Numbered from the stretch's first letter, positions 6,824 through 14,312 are shown. The stretch is DNA of 16,423 bases from Thermoplasmata archaeon (GCA_021850505.1 JAJZLW010000004.1:1-16423); one strand, 5' to 3'. Translations and numbers: made by a program. Notes: generated by a model not told the origin, from the letters alone.

Positions 6824-7207
6824 CTACTTGACAGAATTTACTATGGAAACAAGTAGCTCATCAAGCCTTTTCCCAAGATCTGATAAACCGTTATATTTGC
6901 TGAATAGATCTGAAGCATTCTGTGCGGCTACATGCGTATTCCCAGCATCCTCGTAGACGTAGATCCTGACTGGAGGGATTATTCCCGCCCGGAGGTCTTT
7001 GTCAAAGACCTCTGCTGCAAGTTTTGGATGGAAAACTTCAAGGATCTGGTTGCCTCCGATCTTTATGCCTGCCCTGCTTAGATTTAGCTGCGCATCTATC
7101 GATGTCACTACTTTCAGGCCGTTTTCTTCAACAGATCTACGCAGGATCTCAATTGTTTTGTCGAAGGGATAACGAGATTCAGCTTCTATATTTTCCATTC
7201 CAATCAT
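6824..7207 (-). CDS. DUF302 domain protein coupled to mercuric reductase
   Basis: This 127-residue protein has the DUF302 pattern: an N-terminal strand and helix (ESRYPFDKTIEILRRSVEENGLKVVTSID), a central RAGIKIGGNQILEVFHPKLAAEVF, and IIPPVRIYVYEDAGNTHVAAQNASDLF. DUF302 proteins are small, often redox- or metal-associated, with unknown biochemistry. I chose the ATG at 7207 because its A/TG overlaps the merA TGA as ATGA, typical of translational coupling; starts at 7219 (12 bases upstream) and 7198 are possible. It is the last gene of a three-gene mercury operon, so a role in handling Hg(II) or thiol stress is inferred, for example as chaperone or scavenger. No cysteine is present, so direct Hg-thiol binding is unlikely. 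Confidence 0.8.
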   Translation of the reverse strand: MIGMENIEAESRYPFDKTIEILRRSVEENGLKVVTSIDAQLNLSRAGIKIGGNQILEVFHPKLAAEVFDKDLRAGIIPPVRIYVYEDAGNTHVAAQNASDLFSKYNGLSDLGKRLDELLVSIVNSVK

Positions 7208-8643
7208 TCCACGCAACATGCCATTTTCGAAATATCCCTGATGAAGGATTGAGATGCAAGTTTGATGCCCTCTGAGATCGATGGGAAGATATGGCTGGTT
7301 GATATTATATCATCAATGATAAATTTGTTCCTGACAGCGTATGCGCCCTCAGTTATAATATCAGTGGCATTTGGTGACAGGATGTGCATACCTGCAATCC
7401 TGTTGTCGAGTGGATTTACAGTGATCTTTATGATGCCTTCTGTTTCGCCAATTATGCTTGCCTTTGTAAGGTTCTCGAGCGAGAACACCCTGCATGAACA
7501 GGCGCCGTTCTTTTTTGAGAATTCATTTTCGGTCATCCCAACACCTGCAACCTGTGGGCTGGTAAAGACTGCCCAGGTGGTTGAATCATAGTCTATCCTC
7601 ATTTCCTCCCCGAACATATTGCTTACCGCAACTACGCCCTCTCTGGCCGCGAGCGTCTCAAGAAACAACTTTTTTGAGACACAGTCACCAGCAGCGTAGA
7701 TCCCGGCAGCGCTTGTCTTCATCGTATCTGTTGTCAGAATCAATCCTCTTGGATCGGTCTTGACACCTGCAGCTTCAAGATCCAGGAAATCAGTGTTCGG
7801 TTTCCTTCCTGTTGCCACGATGATTTCCTTTGCCTCCAAGATCTCCTTTCCATTGTGCGTTATTATTTCGATGCTCTTTCCGTTTGCTGATCTGCTGACA
7901 TTGTTTATCCTTGCTCTCAGGAAGAATTTCATGCCCTCCTTTTCCAGTCTTGTTTTCAGGATGGAACCTATTTCAGGTTCAGTCTGTGGTAGAAGCGAGT
8001 CAAGAGCTTCAATAACTGTAACTTTAGATCCAAAATGCAGGAAGGCCTGCCCCAGTTCGAGCCCGATCGCCCCGCCACCTATTATTGCAATTGTTGCGGG
8101 AAGATCCCGCAGCTTCCAGATTGTGTCGCTTGTCAGGTATCCAGTTTCCTTTAGGCCCTCAATTGGGGGTGCCGTCGGGTGTGATCCAGTGGCTATGAGG
8201 ATATTTGACCCAGAAACTCTTGCAAATTCCTTTCCTTCTTTATCAACGATGCTAACTATCTTTCTATCAACGAATTTTCCGAGGCCATCGAATACCTTCA
8301 CATTATCATAATTTTCAATGACCTTGGCATATTTTGTATCCCTGGCATGCGCAACATACGCTCGCAGGCCGTTCATCACTTTACTGAAATCATGCTTCAC
8401 GGCTGTTTCATATATGCCCGGCATCCTTGGATGCTCCGGATTAAAGACCAGATGAGATGCTTCCAGGATGTATTTGGATGGCACGCAACCAACATTGACG
8501 CAGGTACCACCAAGTGGGCCTGTGCCGATCATTGCGATCGTCATCTCTCCATTACTCAATTCTGATGCTTTTATTGCAGCCGAGAAAGCGGCAGCACCCT
8601 TTCCAAGTATTACCAGGTCAAATCTCTGAATATCAATTGTCAA
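7204..8643 (-). CDS. merA: Mercuric reductase catalytic core
   Basis: This 479-residue flavin disulfide oxidoreductase reduces Hg(II) to volatile Hg(0) with NAD(P)H in the cytoplasm. The FAD-binding stretch is ILGKGAAAFSAA near the N-terminus. The redox-active disulfide is C48/C53 in GGTCVNVGCVPSK, and the nucleotide-binding IIGGGAIGLELGQAF is near residue 190. The second FAD motif, IYAAGDC, comes before the dimerisation domain. The decisive feature is the C-terminus, KMACCVE: vicinal cysteines C476-C477 that pick up Hg(II) in MerA and are absent from lipoamide dehydrogenase. No HMA domain is fused at the N-terminus; a separate HMA gene precedes it instead. The start is TTG at 8643 with GGTGA (8654-8650) spaced by 6 bases. 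The stop overlaps the start of the DUF302 gene. Confidence 0.93.
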   Translation of the reverse strand: MTIDIQRFDLVILGKGAAAFSAAIKASELSNGEMTIAMIGTGPLGGTCVNVGCVPSKYILEASHLVFNPEHPRMPGIYETAVKHDFSKVMNGLRAYVAHARDTKYAKVIENYDNVKVFDGLGKFVDRKIVSIVDKEGKEFARVSGSNILIATGSHPTAPPIEGLKETGYLTSDTIWKLRDLPATIAIIGGGAIGLELGQAFLHFGSKVTVIEALDSLLPQTEPEIGSILKTRLEKEGMKFFLRARINNVSRSANGKSIEIITHNGKEILEAKEIIVATGRKPNTDFLDLEAAGVKTDPRGLILTTDTMKTSAAGIYAAGDCVSKKLFLETLAAREGVVAVSNMFGEEMRIDYDSTTWAVFTSPQVAGVGMTENEFSKKNGACSCRVFSLENLTKASIIGETEGIIKITVNPLDNRIAGMHILSPNATDIITEGAYAVRNKFIIDDIISTSHIFPSISEGIKLASQSFIRDISKMACCVE

Positions 8644-8656
8644 AATATTTCACCGT

Positions 8657-8890
8657 TTAATCTTCCGAAAGGGTGGCCTTGTAATGTGATGGCTTTGTGA
8701 ATACCCTGTTTTTCAACAATGCTTCTGGGGCTGTTTTCTCAGCATCGATCACAACTTGACCCTTTCCATCCTTCAGAGAGACATTTACATCGATCACTCC
8801 TTCCTGTTGCTTGAGGCTCTTCGTAACCGTGGAAACACAGTCGTCGCATGTCATTCCATATATCCTTAATTTCACGCTCTTTTTTTCCAT
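8657..8890 (-). CDS. Free-standing HMA-domain protein (NmerA/MerP-like mercury chaperone)
   Basis: This 77-residue protein has the heavy-metal-associated fold with YGMTCDDC (C15 and C18). It ends in HYKATLSED, matching the C-terminal YRATL-type end of the NmerA domain that is fused to MerA in many bacteria. It lacks a signal peptide, so it is cytoplasmic, unlike periplasmic MerP. The likely role is capture of Hg(II) and delivery to the C-terminal Cys pair of MerA, encoded 13 bases downstream. It is the first gene of the operon, with a TATA box about 25 bp upstream of its ATG and no leader. Copper chaperone activity is an alternative for this fold, but the context and C-terminus favour mercury. 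Confidence 0.88.
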   Translation of the reverse strand: MEKKSVKLRIYGMTCDDCVSTVTKSLKQQEGVIDVNVSLKDGKGQVVIDAEKTAPEALLKNRVFTKPSHYKATLSED

Positions 8891-8895
8891 AATCT

Positions 8896-8920
8896 CGTAT
8901 TTCAGAGGGATATTAATACG
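8896..8920. promoter_or_regulatory. Candidate operator between merA operon and HxlR regulator
   Basis: CGTATT (8896-8901) and AATACG (8915-8920) are perfect 6-base inverted copies separated by 13 bases. One arm covers the mer TATA box and the other lies between it and the start codon, so a bound dimer would block transcription. It is the natural candidate site for the divergent HxlR regulator, but this is inference. Confidence 0.4.
8911..8919 (-). promoter_or_regulatory. TATA box of the mer operon
   Basis: On the minus strand the sequence reads GTATTAATA, centred 25 bp from the ATG at 8890, which gives a leaderless mRNA. It overlaps one arm of the inverted repeat at 8896-8920. Confidence 0.55.
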
Positions 8921-8956
8921 GAAACGTAAACTATTTTTTACCTTGAAGGATGGGAT

Positions 8957-9328
8957 ATGGTGAAAGATAAACCCGGAGACAGGAGAACAGGTAATAGAAA
9001 TAGGGCATGCATGATAGAGTATGGTGGATCCTTGGTATGCGTGGATCCATCTTTGAGTATACTGGAAGTTATTGGGAAAAAATATACGATGATGATAATA
9101 GGAGTAATCGGAAACAGCGGATATAAGAAGAATTTCAATGAGATACTGAAAAACATTCCATTTTCAAGTTCAACAATAATTTCTAAAAGACTCAGGGATC
9201 TCCAGGCAGGCGGTTTAATTGAAAAAATCTCGGGATCAGGCAGGATTTCGTACAGGCTCACGGATCTTGGAAGCAAAATAAGGGAAGCTTTGCGTCCACT
9301 TCTGCTGTTGATGGACACAGGCGAATAA
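8957..9328 (+). CDS. HxlR-family winged-helix regulator, probably controlling the mer operon
   Basis: This 123-residue protein has the HxlR-type winged helix: SILEVIGKKYTMMIIGVIG aligns with the family's GGKW-TLLIL region. It is followed by KNFNEILKNIPFSSSTIISKRLRDLQAGGLIEKI (helix-turn-helix) and the wing RISYRLTDLG. C28 lies where HxlR members such as HypR and YodB carry the conserved sensing cysteine, and C18 is a second nearby thiol. It is transcribed divergently from the mer genes with 66 bp between start codons. The likely role is a thiol- or Hg(II)-responsive repressor replacing MerR. The ATG at 8957 fits a leaderless mRNA with an A/T-rich TATA-like region near 8930-8938; M19 is an alternative start. 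The sensed ligand is unproven. Confidence 0.82.
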   Translation: MVKDKPGDRRTGNRNRACMIEYGGSLVCVDPSLSILEVIGKKYTMMIIGVIGNSGYKKNFNEILKNIPFSSSTIISKRLRDLQAGGLIEKISGSGRISYRLTDLGSKIREALRPLLLLMDTGE

Positions 9329-9366
9329 GATACGCAGCCTAAATTTTGGTAAAGTTTGTAAACACA

Positions 9367-9373
9367 TATTTAT
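9367..9373 (+). promoter_or_regulatory. TATA box of the methyltransferase remnant
   Basis: TATTTAT is centred about 30 bp before the ATG at 9400 and predicts a near-leaderless transcript. Just upstream, GGTAAAGTTTGTAAAC contains two GTAAA repeats of unknown meaning. Confidence 0.45.
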
Positions 9374-9399
9374 GAGATTGGCAATCCTTTCGGATACCT

Positions 9400-9950
9400 A
9401 TGAAAACACCAGAAGAATTTTATTCTGAAATGGGTGTTGACTGGCTTTCTGCTAGAAAAAGTAATGACCTCACTGAAAGTGAATTATCCTATCTTACAAA
9501 GATTCTGCGAAAGGATTCAAAGATTTTGGATCTAGCATGCTGGTATGGAAGATTTTCTATCCCACTGGCAGAGGACTGGTATACTGTATATGGGATGGAT
9601 ATCACTCAGATCTTCATAGAAAGAGCTAAAGAAGAGGCTAAGAAAGGAAAACTAAAAATTGAGTTCAGGGTGGGGAACATGCAAATGATCCCATATCCAG
9701 AAGATTCATTTGAACATGTCATTTGCATGTGGAATGCATTTAGCGAACTTTCCACAGATCAAGAACAGATTGCAGTGATTCAAAAAATCTACGGAGCCCC
9801 AAGAGTTACTGGCTGGCGATTATTGAAATGAGAAATCACATGTCAAGTTCCCTTATAGAAAGAAACTCTATCGACAGAGTCGAGGCAATGCCAAGCTTCA
9901 ATCACACACGAGGAAGCATCGAGCGGTTGATGCACCTCTCTGGAGTGAGC
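9400..9950 (+). pseudogene. SAM-dependent methyltransferase, frameshifted and cut off by an IS element
   Basis: The first frame (9400 to about 9800) encodes a class I methyltransferase: helical start, motif I region ILDLACWYGRFSIPLA, acidic GMDIT strand, and VGNMQMIPYPEDSFEHVICMWNAFSEL. Near 9795-9803, at GCCCCAAG, the frame must shift by one base. The other frame then continues with LAIIEMRNH, the expected strand 5 region, then SIDRVEAMPSFNHTRGSIERL and onward to about 9950. There the methyltransferase similarity stops and transposase sequence begins. In the unshifted frame translation ends at 9831. Motif I is also unusual (ACWYG where GCGTG is usual). The gene is most likely dead. The exact IS junction could not be fixed by eye, so the 3' end is approximate. 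Confidence 0.75.
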
Positions 9951-10920
9951 GGTTTGTATGACACCAAAATCAATCTCGATTACAGGAAATAGAAGCATAA
10001 GAAGATATTGGATCGGTTCGGACAGAAGGTATGACAGATACAACAGATCTCTTGTGAATAGAATTGAGGATCTCATGGACCCATCATTTCTCATGAACTG
10101 GAGGGATCCCATTGCAGATAACAACAGGGGAAAGAGACGACATCCCTACAAGACGCCAAATGCATTCATAACATTCCTGGCAAAATTACGTGCATTGTAC
10201 AATGTTCCTTTCAGGTCACTTGAGGGAATCGCCAGAATATTTGCAAGGATCACCGGAATAACAACGGTCTGCTACACAAGCATATTCCGAAGAATAAGAA
10301 AGATTAAGCCTGCAATTCCCGATTCTCAGGGAAAGCCTGTGGACTGCGCCATTGATTCCACAGGCTTCAAGATCACCATCAGGGGTGATTATCTTGGTAC
10401 AAAATGGAAAAAACCAAGGAAGGGATGGTCAAAGCTTCATGTTGTCATATCCATAAATGATGTTTCAGATATGTCCTTTTCCATCACTGATGAACATGTG
10501 CATGATGCAAAGGCAGGAAAAGAAATACTGAAATCTGTAAAAGAAAGGATCAAAAGGATATTCGCAGACAAGGGTTATGATTCTAAGGCCATATACAACA
10601 CATTCGGGGAGAATAAAATAATACCGCCAAGGAAGAATGCATCCTCAAAGAGCAGGGGATCACCTTCAAGAGCGAAGATAGTCAGGCAGATCCGAAAGAC
10701 ATCAGAAAAGGAATGGAAGGAATCCGTTGATTATGGAAAGAGATGGAATGTTGAGATATATTTCTCAGGCCTAAAGAGAACCATGGGAGAAGTGATTAAG
10801 GCGGTCAGGCCCGATTACATTGCGCATGAGATTGCACTTAAGGTGCAATATTACAACATGCTAAGAGAGGTGACACATGCCTATTGAATTGTGCAACACA
10901 CTTCCTGGAAATCATAAAAA
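9950..10920 (+). mobile_element. IS5-like insertion sequence (approximate limits)
   Basis: The element is defined by the DDE transposase gene and by the broken methyltransferase on its left. Comparison of the flanks by eye gave no convincing terminal inverted repeats or target duplication, so the ends are estimates. The methyltransferase C-terminus does not resume on the right, which points to a deletion or a decayed flank. Confidence 0.6.
9958..10887 (+). CDS. IS5-family DDE transposase
   Basis: This 309-residue reading frame has the catalytic triad in context: D133 in DCAIDSTGFK, D204 in IFADKGYDS, and E266 in KRWNVEIYFSGLKR, the Y-(2)-R-(3)-E-(6)-K-like signature of the group. LVNRIEDLMDPSFLMNWRDP is the usual N-terminal IS5 region. 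The first 25 residues (MTPKSISITGNRSIRRYWIG...) look unnatural. A neighbouring frame across 9963-10031 reads NLDYRK, stop, KHKKILDRFGQKV, which would join YDRYNRSLV much better. The original N-terminus may therefore have suffered a stop and a frameshift, and this copy may be inactive. The catalytic part is complete. Confidence 0.88.
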   Translation: MTPKSISITGNRSIRRYWIGSDRRYDRYNRSLVNRIEDLMDPSFLMNWRDPIADNNRGKRRHPYKTPNAFITFLAKLRALYNVPFRSLEGIARIFARITGITTVCYTSIFRRIRKIKPAIPDSQGKPVDCAIDSTGFKITIRGDYLGTKWKKPRKGWSKLHVVISINDVSDMSFSITDEHVHDAKAGKEILKSVKERIKRIFADKGYDSKAIYNTFGENKIIPPRKNASSKSRGSPSRAKIVRQIRKTSEKEWKESVDYGKRWNVEIYFSGLKRTMGEVIKAVRPDYIAHEIALKVQYYNMLREVTHAY

Positions 10921-11091
10921 TTTAAAGTCTTCATCCCGTTCGACCTAATTTTTCGTGAGCAATTCTGGAATCGGCATAAATCAGGTACTAAATTTATATC
11001 TATTTTCCAGTATCTGCCTAATGAAGAGATGCATTTAATATTCACTGGATATAACTAGATCGAAAATCAATGTCATTAAATTTAACAGCAG

Positions 11092-12033
11092 ATCATTGAC
11101 GCACTGCATGTCGTTTTCGGCGCAACCGCATGTAATGGGCATGCAGTTGTAAAAAAAGTTACATGAAAAAGGCCTGAATGTGAGGGCAGTTGTCAGGAAC
11201 GAGGAAAAAGCCAGAAAGTTGTTTCCAAATGGTGTTGAAATAGATAAGGCGGATATGCTGAACGAAGAGGCTGTTACCGGGGTTGCCGCGTGGCCTCGGT
11301 TGTATTCATTGGAAATAATTTTCCTTACAGTAAATGGAAAGATAATTTCATGGAATTCCTATCAAATATCATTAAAGGATGTGGGGAAACCAAGCCAATT
11401 ATAGTATTTCCTGGAAATGTATATGGATACGGCTAGTTCCAACAGGTACCTGTTAATGAATCTCATCCCCTTGCTGCAACTTCCAGGATGGGCAAAACAA
11501 GGAATTCAATGGAGGCACTACTTCTGGATTATCGCAGGAAGGGAAGGCTCATAGTGGTTATACCTAGATTTGCCGATTTCTACGGCCCTAATGTTATGAA
11601 CGACCTTTATGGAAGGATGTTTATTAGTGTGATTCACGGAAAATCATCAATTTGGCCAGTTAACGCGGATATCCCGCATAATTTCACTTATATTGAAGAC
11701 GCAGCAGAGGCTAAGCTTCTGGTTGTCGGAGAAAGCAATTCGTACGGCAAGATTTATCATGTGTCTGGAGAGGTCATCACGGCAAGACAATTTGCAGAAA
11801 AGGTATACAAGACAGCTGGGAGCCAATTAAATCTAAAGATACTTTCTAAAGAGTTTTTGAGAATATCTGGTCTATTCAATTCCAACGCCCTTGAATTGAT
11901 TAAGCTTCTGTACGAATGTTCAGATCCTTACATCCTAGACGATTCGAAATTCAAGGGAGATTTTCCCGCGTTCAGACACACCCTTTATGATGCCGGGATA
12001 AAAACATGGTGGAATGGTTCAGGGCTAATATAA
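11092..12033 (+). pseudogene. NAD-dependent epimerase/dehydratase-like gene, inactivated
   Basis: Joined over three segments, the sequence is an atypical short-chain dehydrogenase. It starts IDALHVVFGAT, with GHAVVKK (Rossmann GxxGxxG region, glycines partly lost), and shifts frame at the A7 run 11151-11157 into LHEKGLNVRAVVRNEEKARKLF. It shifts again near 11275-11300 into FPYSKWKDNFMEFL and IIVFPGNVYGYG. A TAG at 11434-11436 then interrupts before VPVNESHPLAATSRMGKTR, and the rest is open to 12033 (RFADFYGPNVMND, PHNFTYIEDAAEAKL, YHVSGEVITARQFAEKVY). No start codon is present in frame; ATC at 11092 may be a mutated ATG. Two frameshifts, one nonsense codon and a lost start make this a clear pseudogene. 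The substrate is unknown; a sugar nucleotide or similar is possible. Confidence 0.85.
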
Positions 12034-12284
12034 CGGGATAAAAATTCCCCAATTTCCAAGGTTAATTTCTATTTCAACAGGCCGCTCATCATGATCAATG
12101 TAAATTTGAAGTTTTTAACTGCAGTTAGCTTATTTTGCGATATCTTTTTAATACAGCAGTTAGATAAAAAATCTGCAAGAGATTTCGCGGTTTGTCTGTG
12201 CAACGATCCACCAATTAGTCAGAAGACTACACGGTTAAATATCTGCAAAAGCTTTGGAGGAGTTGTAAGTGGGGAATTGCAGGT

Positions 12285-13637
12285 TTAGCCAATCATGTAT
12301 TTGATGTCATTCGTATCAGATGGATACGTAAACGGTGTTGAAAGCAAAGTGCTGACATCGATATCGATCCTGATTGCAAGTGCGAAGATATTTATGACCT
12401 CCTCTGAATTCTCTCCAAGGATACTTGCGCCAAGGACTTTTTTCGAACCGTTGTCAAGAATCACCTTGTAGAATGCCTTTGGGATACCTCTTCTTCTTGA
12501 ATTGTACCAGTTTGTCATCTCACCCTTTTTAATGGTTACTGCAATGTTTTTCCTTGACGCGTCCTCTTCTGTGATCCCGACCATTGCAAGTGGAGGTGAT
12601 GTGAATACAGTGGTTGGTATGCCAGTATATCCGGCCTTTACAGAATTTCCATGAAGTAGGTTTTCTGCAGCAACATGTCCCTCCATGACTGCCACCGGAG
12701 TCAATTTTGGCCCATCAGTGTCAGCAGAGTCCCCAGCAGCATATACCCGCGGATTTGAAACACTCTGCAGGTATTCGTTCACTGTCACCCCCTTCTTTGA
12801 CCACTTCACCTGTGCTGCATCCAGTCCCATATCGGAATCGAATTCCCTTCCAGCACCATGCACAACAAGATCAGCTGGAACAATTTCATCCTTACCTCTT
12901 TCTGAAAGGACGACGCTGTATCCGCCATTGGATTTTATTATCTTCTTCACCGAAGCGTTTGTAATTATCTTTACTCCTGAATCTTTCAGGAGCCCTGTAA
13001 GTATTTCGACCATCTCCCGGTCAAAGTTCACAAGCAGTCTGTCTGGATGCTGTATAATTGTAACATCGGAGCCAGCCTTTCTTGCTATGCTCGCGAATTC
13101 AACAGATATGTAGCCGCCTCCTATGTAAACAATTTTCTTTGGAAGTTCAGGCAGGCTCAGAAAGCCTTCATTGTCGATCAGATACTCGGAACCGGGGAAA
13201 CCAATATTTGAGGCTTTTACGCCTGAAGCTATCAGGAACTGCTTCCCCTCAACTGATCTGCCGTCAACATTAATGCTCTCCGGACCCGTAAATTTTGCCC
13301 TGCCATGCATTACAGCTATTCCGTTTTTGACAAGGCTTTCCTCGATCCCACTGGACATGGATTCAGTGAAGGATGTCTTAAATGCCATAAGGTCCTTCCA
13401 GTCGATTGAACCGGCAAGGCTGGCTATTCCATGCCCCTGTAGTCTTTTAGCCGATTCCAGTGAGTCAGTAACACCTACAAGAATTTTTTTAGGATCGCAG
13501 CCCCTCAGGGCGCAAGTACCGCCTGTCAGTTTCTGGTCTATGACCAGGATTTTCTTTCCCTCACCAAGCGCCTCAAATGCTGCTGTAGTTGCCGCAGATC
13601 CTGATCCTATTATTACAAGGTCAAAATTTGTTTCCAT
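12285..13637 (-). CDS. Atypical FAD-dependent disulfide oxidoreductase (GGTCALRGCDPKK type)
   Basis: This 450-residue protein is related to glutathione reductase and lipoamide dehydrogenase. FAD binding is IIGSGSAATTAAFEA near the start. The redox pair is C42/C47 in GGTCALRGCDPKK, NAD(P) binding is VYIGGGYISVEFASIARKAG, and the second FAD motif is VYAAGDSADTDG. The C-terminus reads FTYPSDTNDIKYMIG where active-site His and Glu (HPTxxE) are expected; both are replaced. Together with GCDPKK this marks a COG1249 subfamily found in diverse prokaryotes whose substrate is unsettled. I chose the ATG at 13637 over the TTG at 13655 because a strong TATA box near 13665 would start the mRNA between them. 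It is a single gene separated from the upstream membrane gene by its own promoter. Confidence 0.88.
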   Translation of the reverse strand: METNFDLVIIGSGSAATTAAFEALGEGKKILVIDQKLTGGTCALRGCDPKKILVGVTDSLESAKRLQGHGIASLAGSIDWKDLMAFKTSFTESMSSGIEESLVKNGIAVMHGRAKFTGPESINVDGRSVEGKQFLIASGVKASNIGFPGSEYLIDNEGFLSLPELPKKIVYIGGGYISVEFASIARKAGSDVTIIQHPDRLLVNFDREMVEILTGLLKDSGVKIITNASVKKIIKSNGGYSVVLSERGKDEIVPADLVVHGAGREFDSDMGLDAAQVKWSKKGVTVNEYLQSVSNPRVYAAGDSADTDGPKLTPVAVMEGHVAAENLLHGNSVKAGYTGIPTTVFTSPPLAMVGITEEDASRKNIAVTIKKGEMTNWYNSRRRGIPKAFYKVILDNGSKKVLGASILGENSEEVINIFALAIRIDIDVSTLLSTPFTYPSDTNDIKYMIG

Positions 13638-13660
13638 CTCTATCCCTTTACTCAAGTGAT

Positions 13661-13670
13661 TTAATATAAA
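13661..13670 (-). promoter_or_regulatory. TATA box of the flavin oxidoreductase gene
   Basis: On the minus strand TTTATATTAA is a near-consensus archaeal box A, 24-33 bp upstream of the ATG at 13637. The transcript would start close to the ATG, downstream of the alternative TTG codon. Confidence 0.6.
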
Positions 13671-13685
13671 TAAAATATGGGTAGT

Positions 13686-14267
13686 TTATATTTTTCTACC
13701 CAGATAGAACGCTGTTGTTCCAAGTGTAAGTCCGTATACAATATGCCCGATAAATCCTACCACGAGAACATCCGGAAGCATCATTGCCGCTTTGACGCCC
13801 ATCAACTTCATCATTACTGATGCAAACACCGTCTCAGCCATCGGCAGAAAGAACACAAGGTATACCACGATGCCGAATACAAGGCCAAGCACGAGTGAAA
13901 CCGGTCCGCTTCTGAGCCTTATTGGTTTGACATACGAGACAATTGCGCCGAATATGGCGCCAGCCACGATGCTGACTGTGAAATGTGCGAGTACCCCGAC
14001 AGCCACACCCGAGCTCATTGATGCCCCAAGCCCCATCCCCATCACGAGTGCAAAAATGGTATCAGGAAGCCCCATCGCAGAGGCCCCTGTCATTAATACA
14101 AGTAGCATCAGGATACCTCCAAATACCCCACCGATAATGGATGAAATTATCACCCTGCTTACCCTGGGGGAATATTTCGCATTTCCCTTGTGCATCCTAG
14201 CGTGCTCCATAAGCTGTTCTTTCGAGTCGAATACTTTACCGCATGCGTCACATTTATTCTGTTCCAT
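13686..14267 (-). CDS. C2H2 zinc finger fused to a multi-span membrane protein
   Basis: This is a 193-residue protein. Residues 5-28 form a classical zinc finger with spacing C-x2-C-x12-H-x3-H (C6, C9, H22, H26; KCDACGKVFDSKEQLMEHAR). A basic linker leads into a Gly/Ala/Val-rich membrane domain with about five or six spans (roughly 39-60, 68-88, 90-112, 121-141, 144-160, 165-190). The finger would face the cytoplasm. I do not recognise a named family for the membrane part; it carries no transporter signature I can name. The gene has its own TATA box and a palindrome directly upstream, and is divergent from a CARF-like regulator, which probably controls it. A role as membrane-bound sensor, tether or metal-linked transporter is speculation. 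Confidence 0.85.
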   Translation of the reverse strand: MEQNKCDACGKVFDSKEQLMEHARMHKGNAKYSPRVSRVIISSIIGGVFGGILMLLVLMTGASAMGLPDTIFALVMGMGLGASMSSGVAVGVLAHFTVSIVAGAIFGAIVSYVKPIRLRSGPVSLVLGLVFGIVVYLVFFLPMAETVFASVMMKLMGVKAAMMLPDVLVVGFIGHIVYGLTLGTTAFYLGRKI

Positions 14268-14294
14268 ATTTATCGAAAATTCTCATACTGGAAT

Positions 14295-14304
14295 CATATA
14301 AAAG
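14295..14304 (-). promoter_or_regulatory. TATA box of the zinc-finger membrane gene
   Basis: On the minus strand CTTTTATATG is a good box A about 28-37 bp before the ATG at 14267, so the leader would be only a few bases long. The palindrome 14313-14325 lies just upstream of it. Confidence 0.6.
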
Positions 14305-14312
14305 CCAATTCC

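Noticed and set aside
7760..8311. 183-residue frame opposite merA
   Set aside because: Antisense shadow; merA has full catalytic motifs.
12091..12288. 65-residue frame between the epimerase remnant and the flavin oxidoreductase
   Set aside because: No ribosome site, no recognisable motif, and it runs into the end of the opposite-strand gene.
13171..13659. 162-residue frame opposite the flavin oxidoreductase
   Set aside because: Antisense shadow with low-complexity Ser/Pro composition.
6168..14292. Octamer ATACTGGA seen six times or so across the window (for example 2622, 6168, 9058, 14285 and inverted at 6200 and 11006)
   Set aside because: Several copies are inside coding sequence and the flanks differ; only the inverted pair at 6168-6207 was kept.
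13792..14301. 169-residue frame opposite the zinc-finger membrane gene
   Set aside because: Antisense shadow; the opposite strand has a zinc finger, membrane spans and a promoter.
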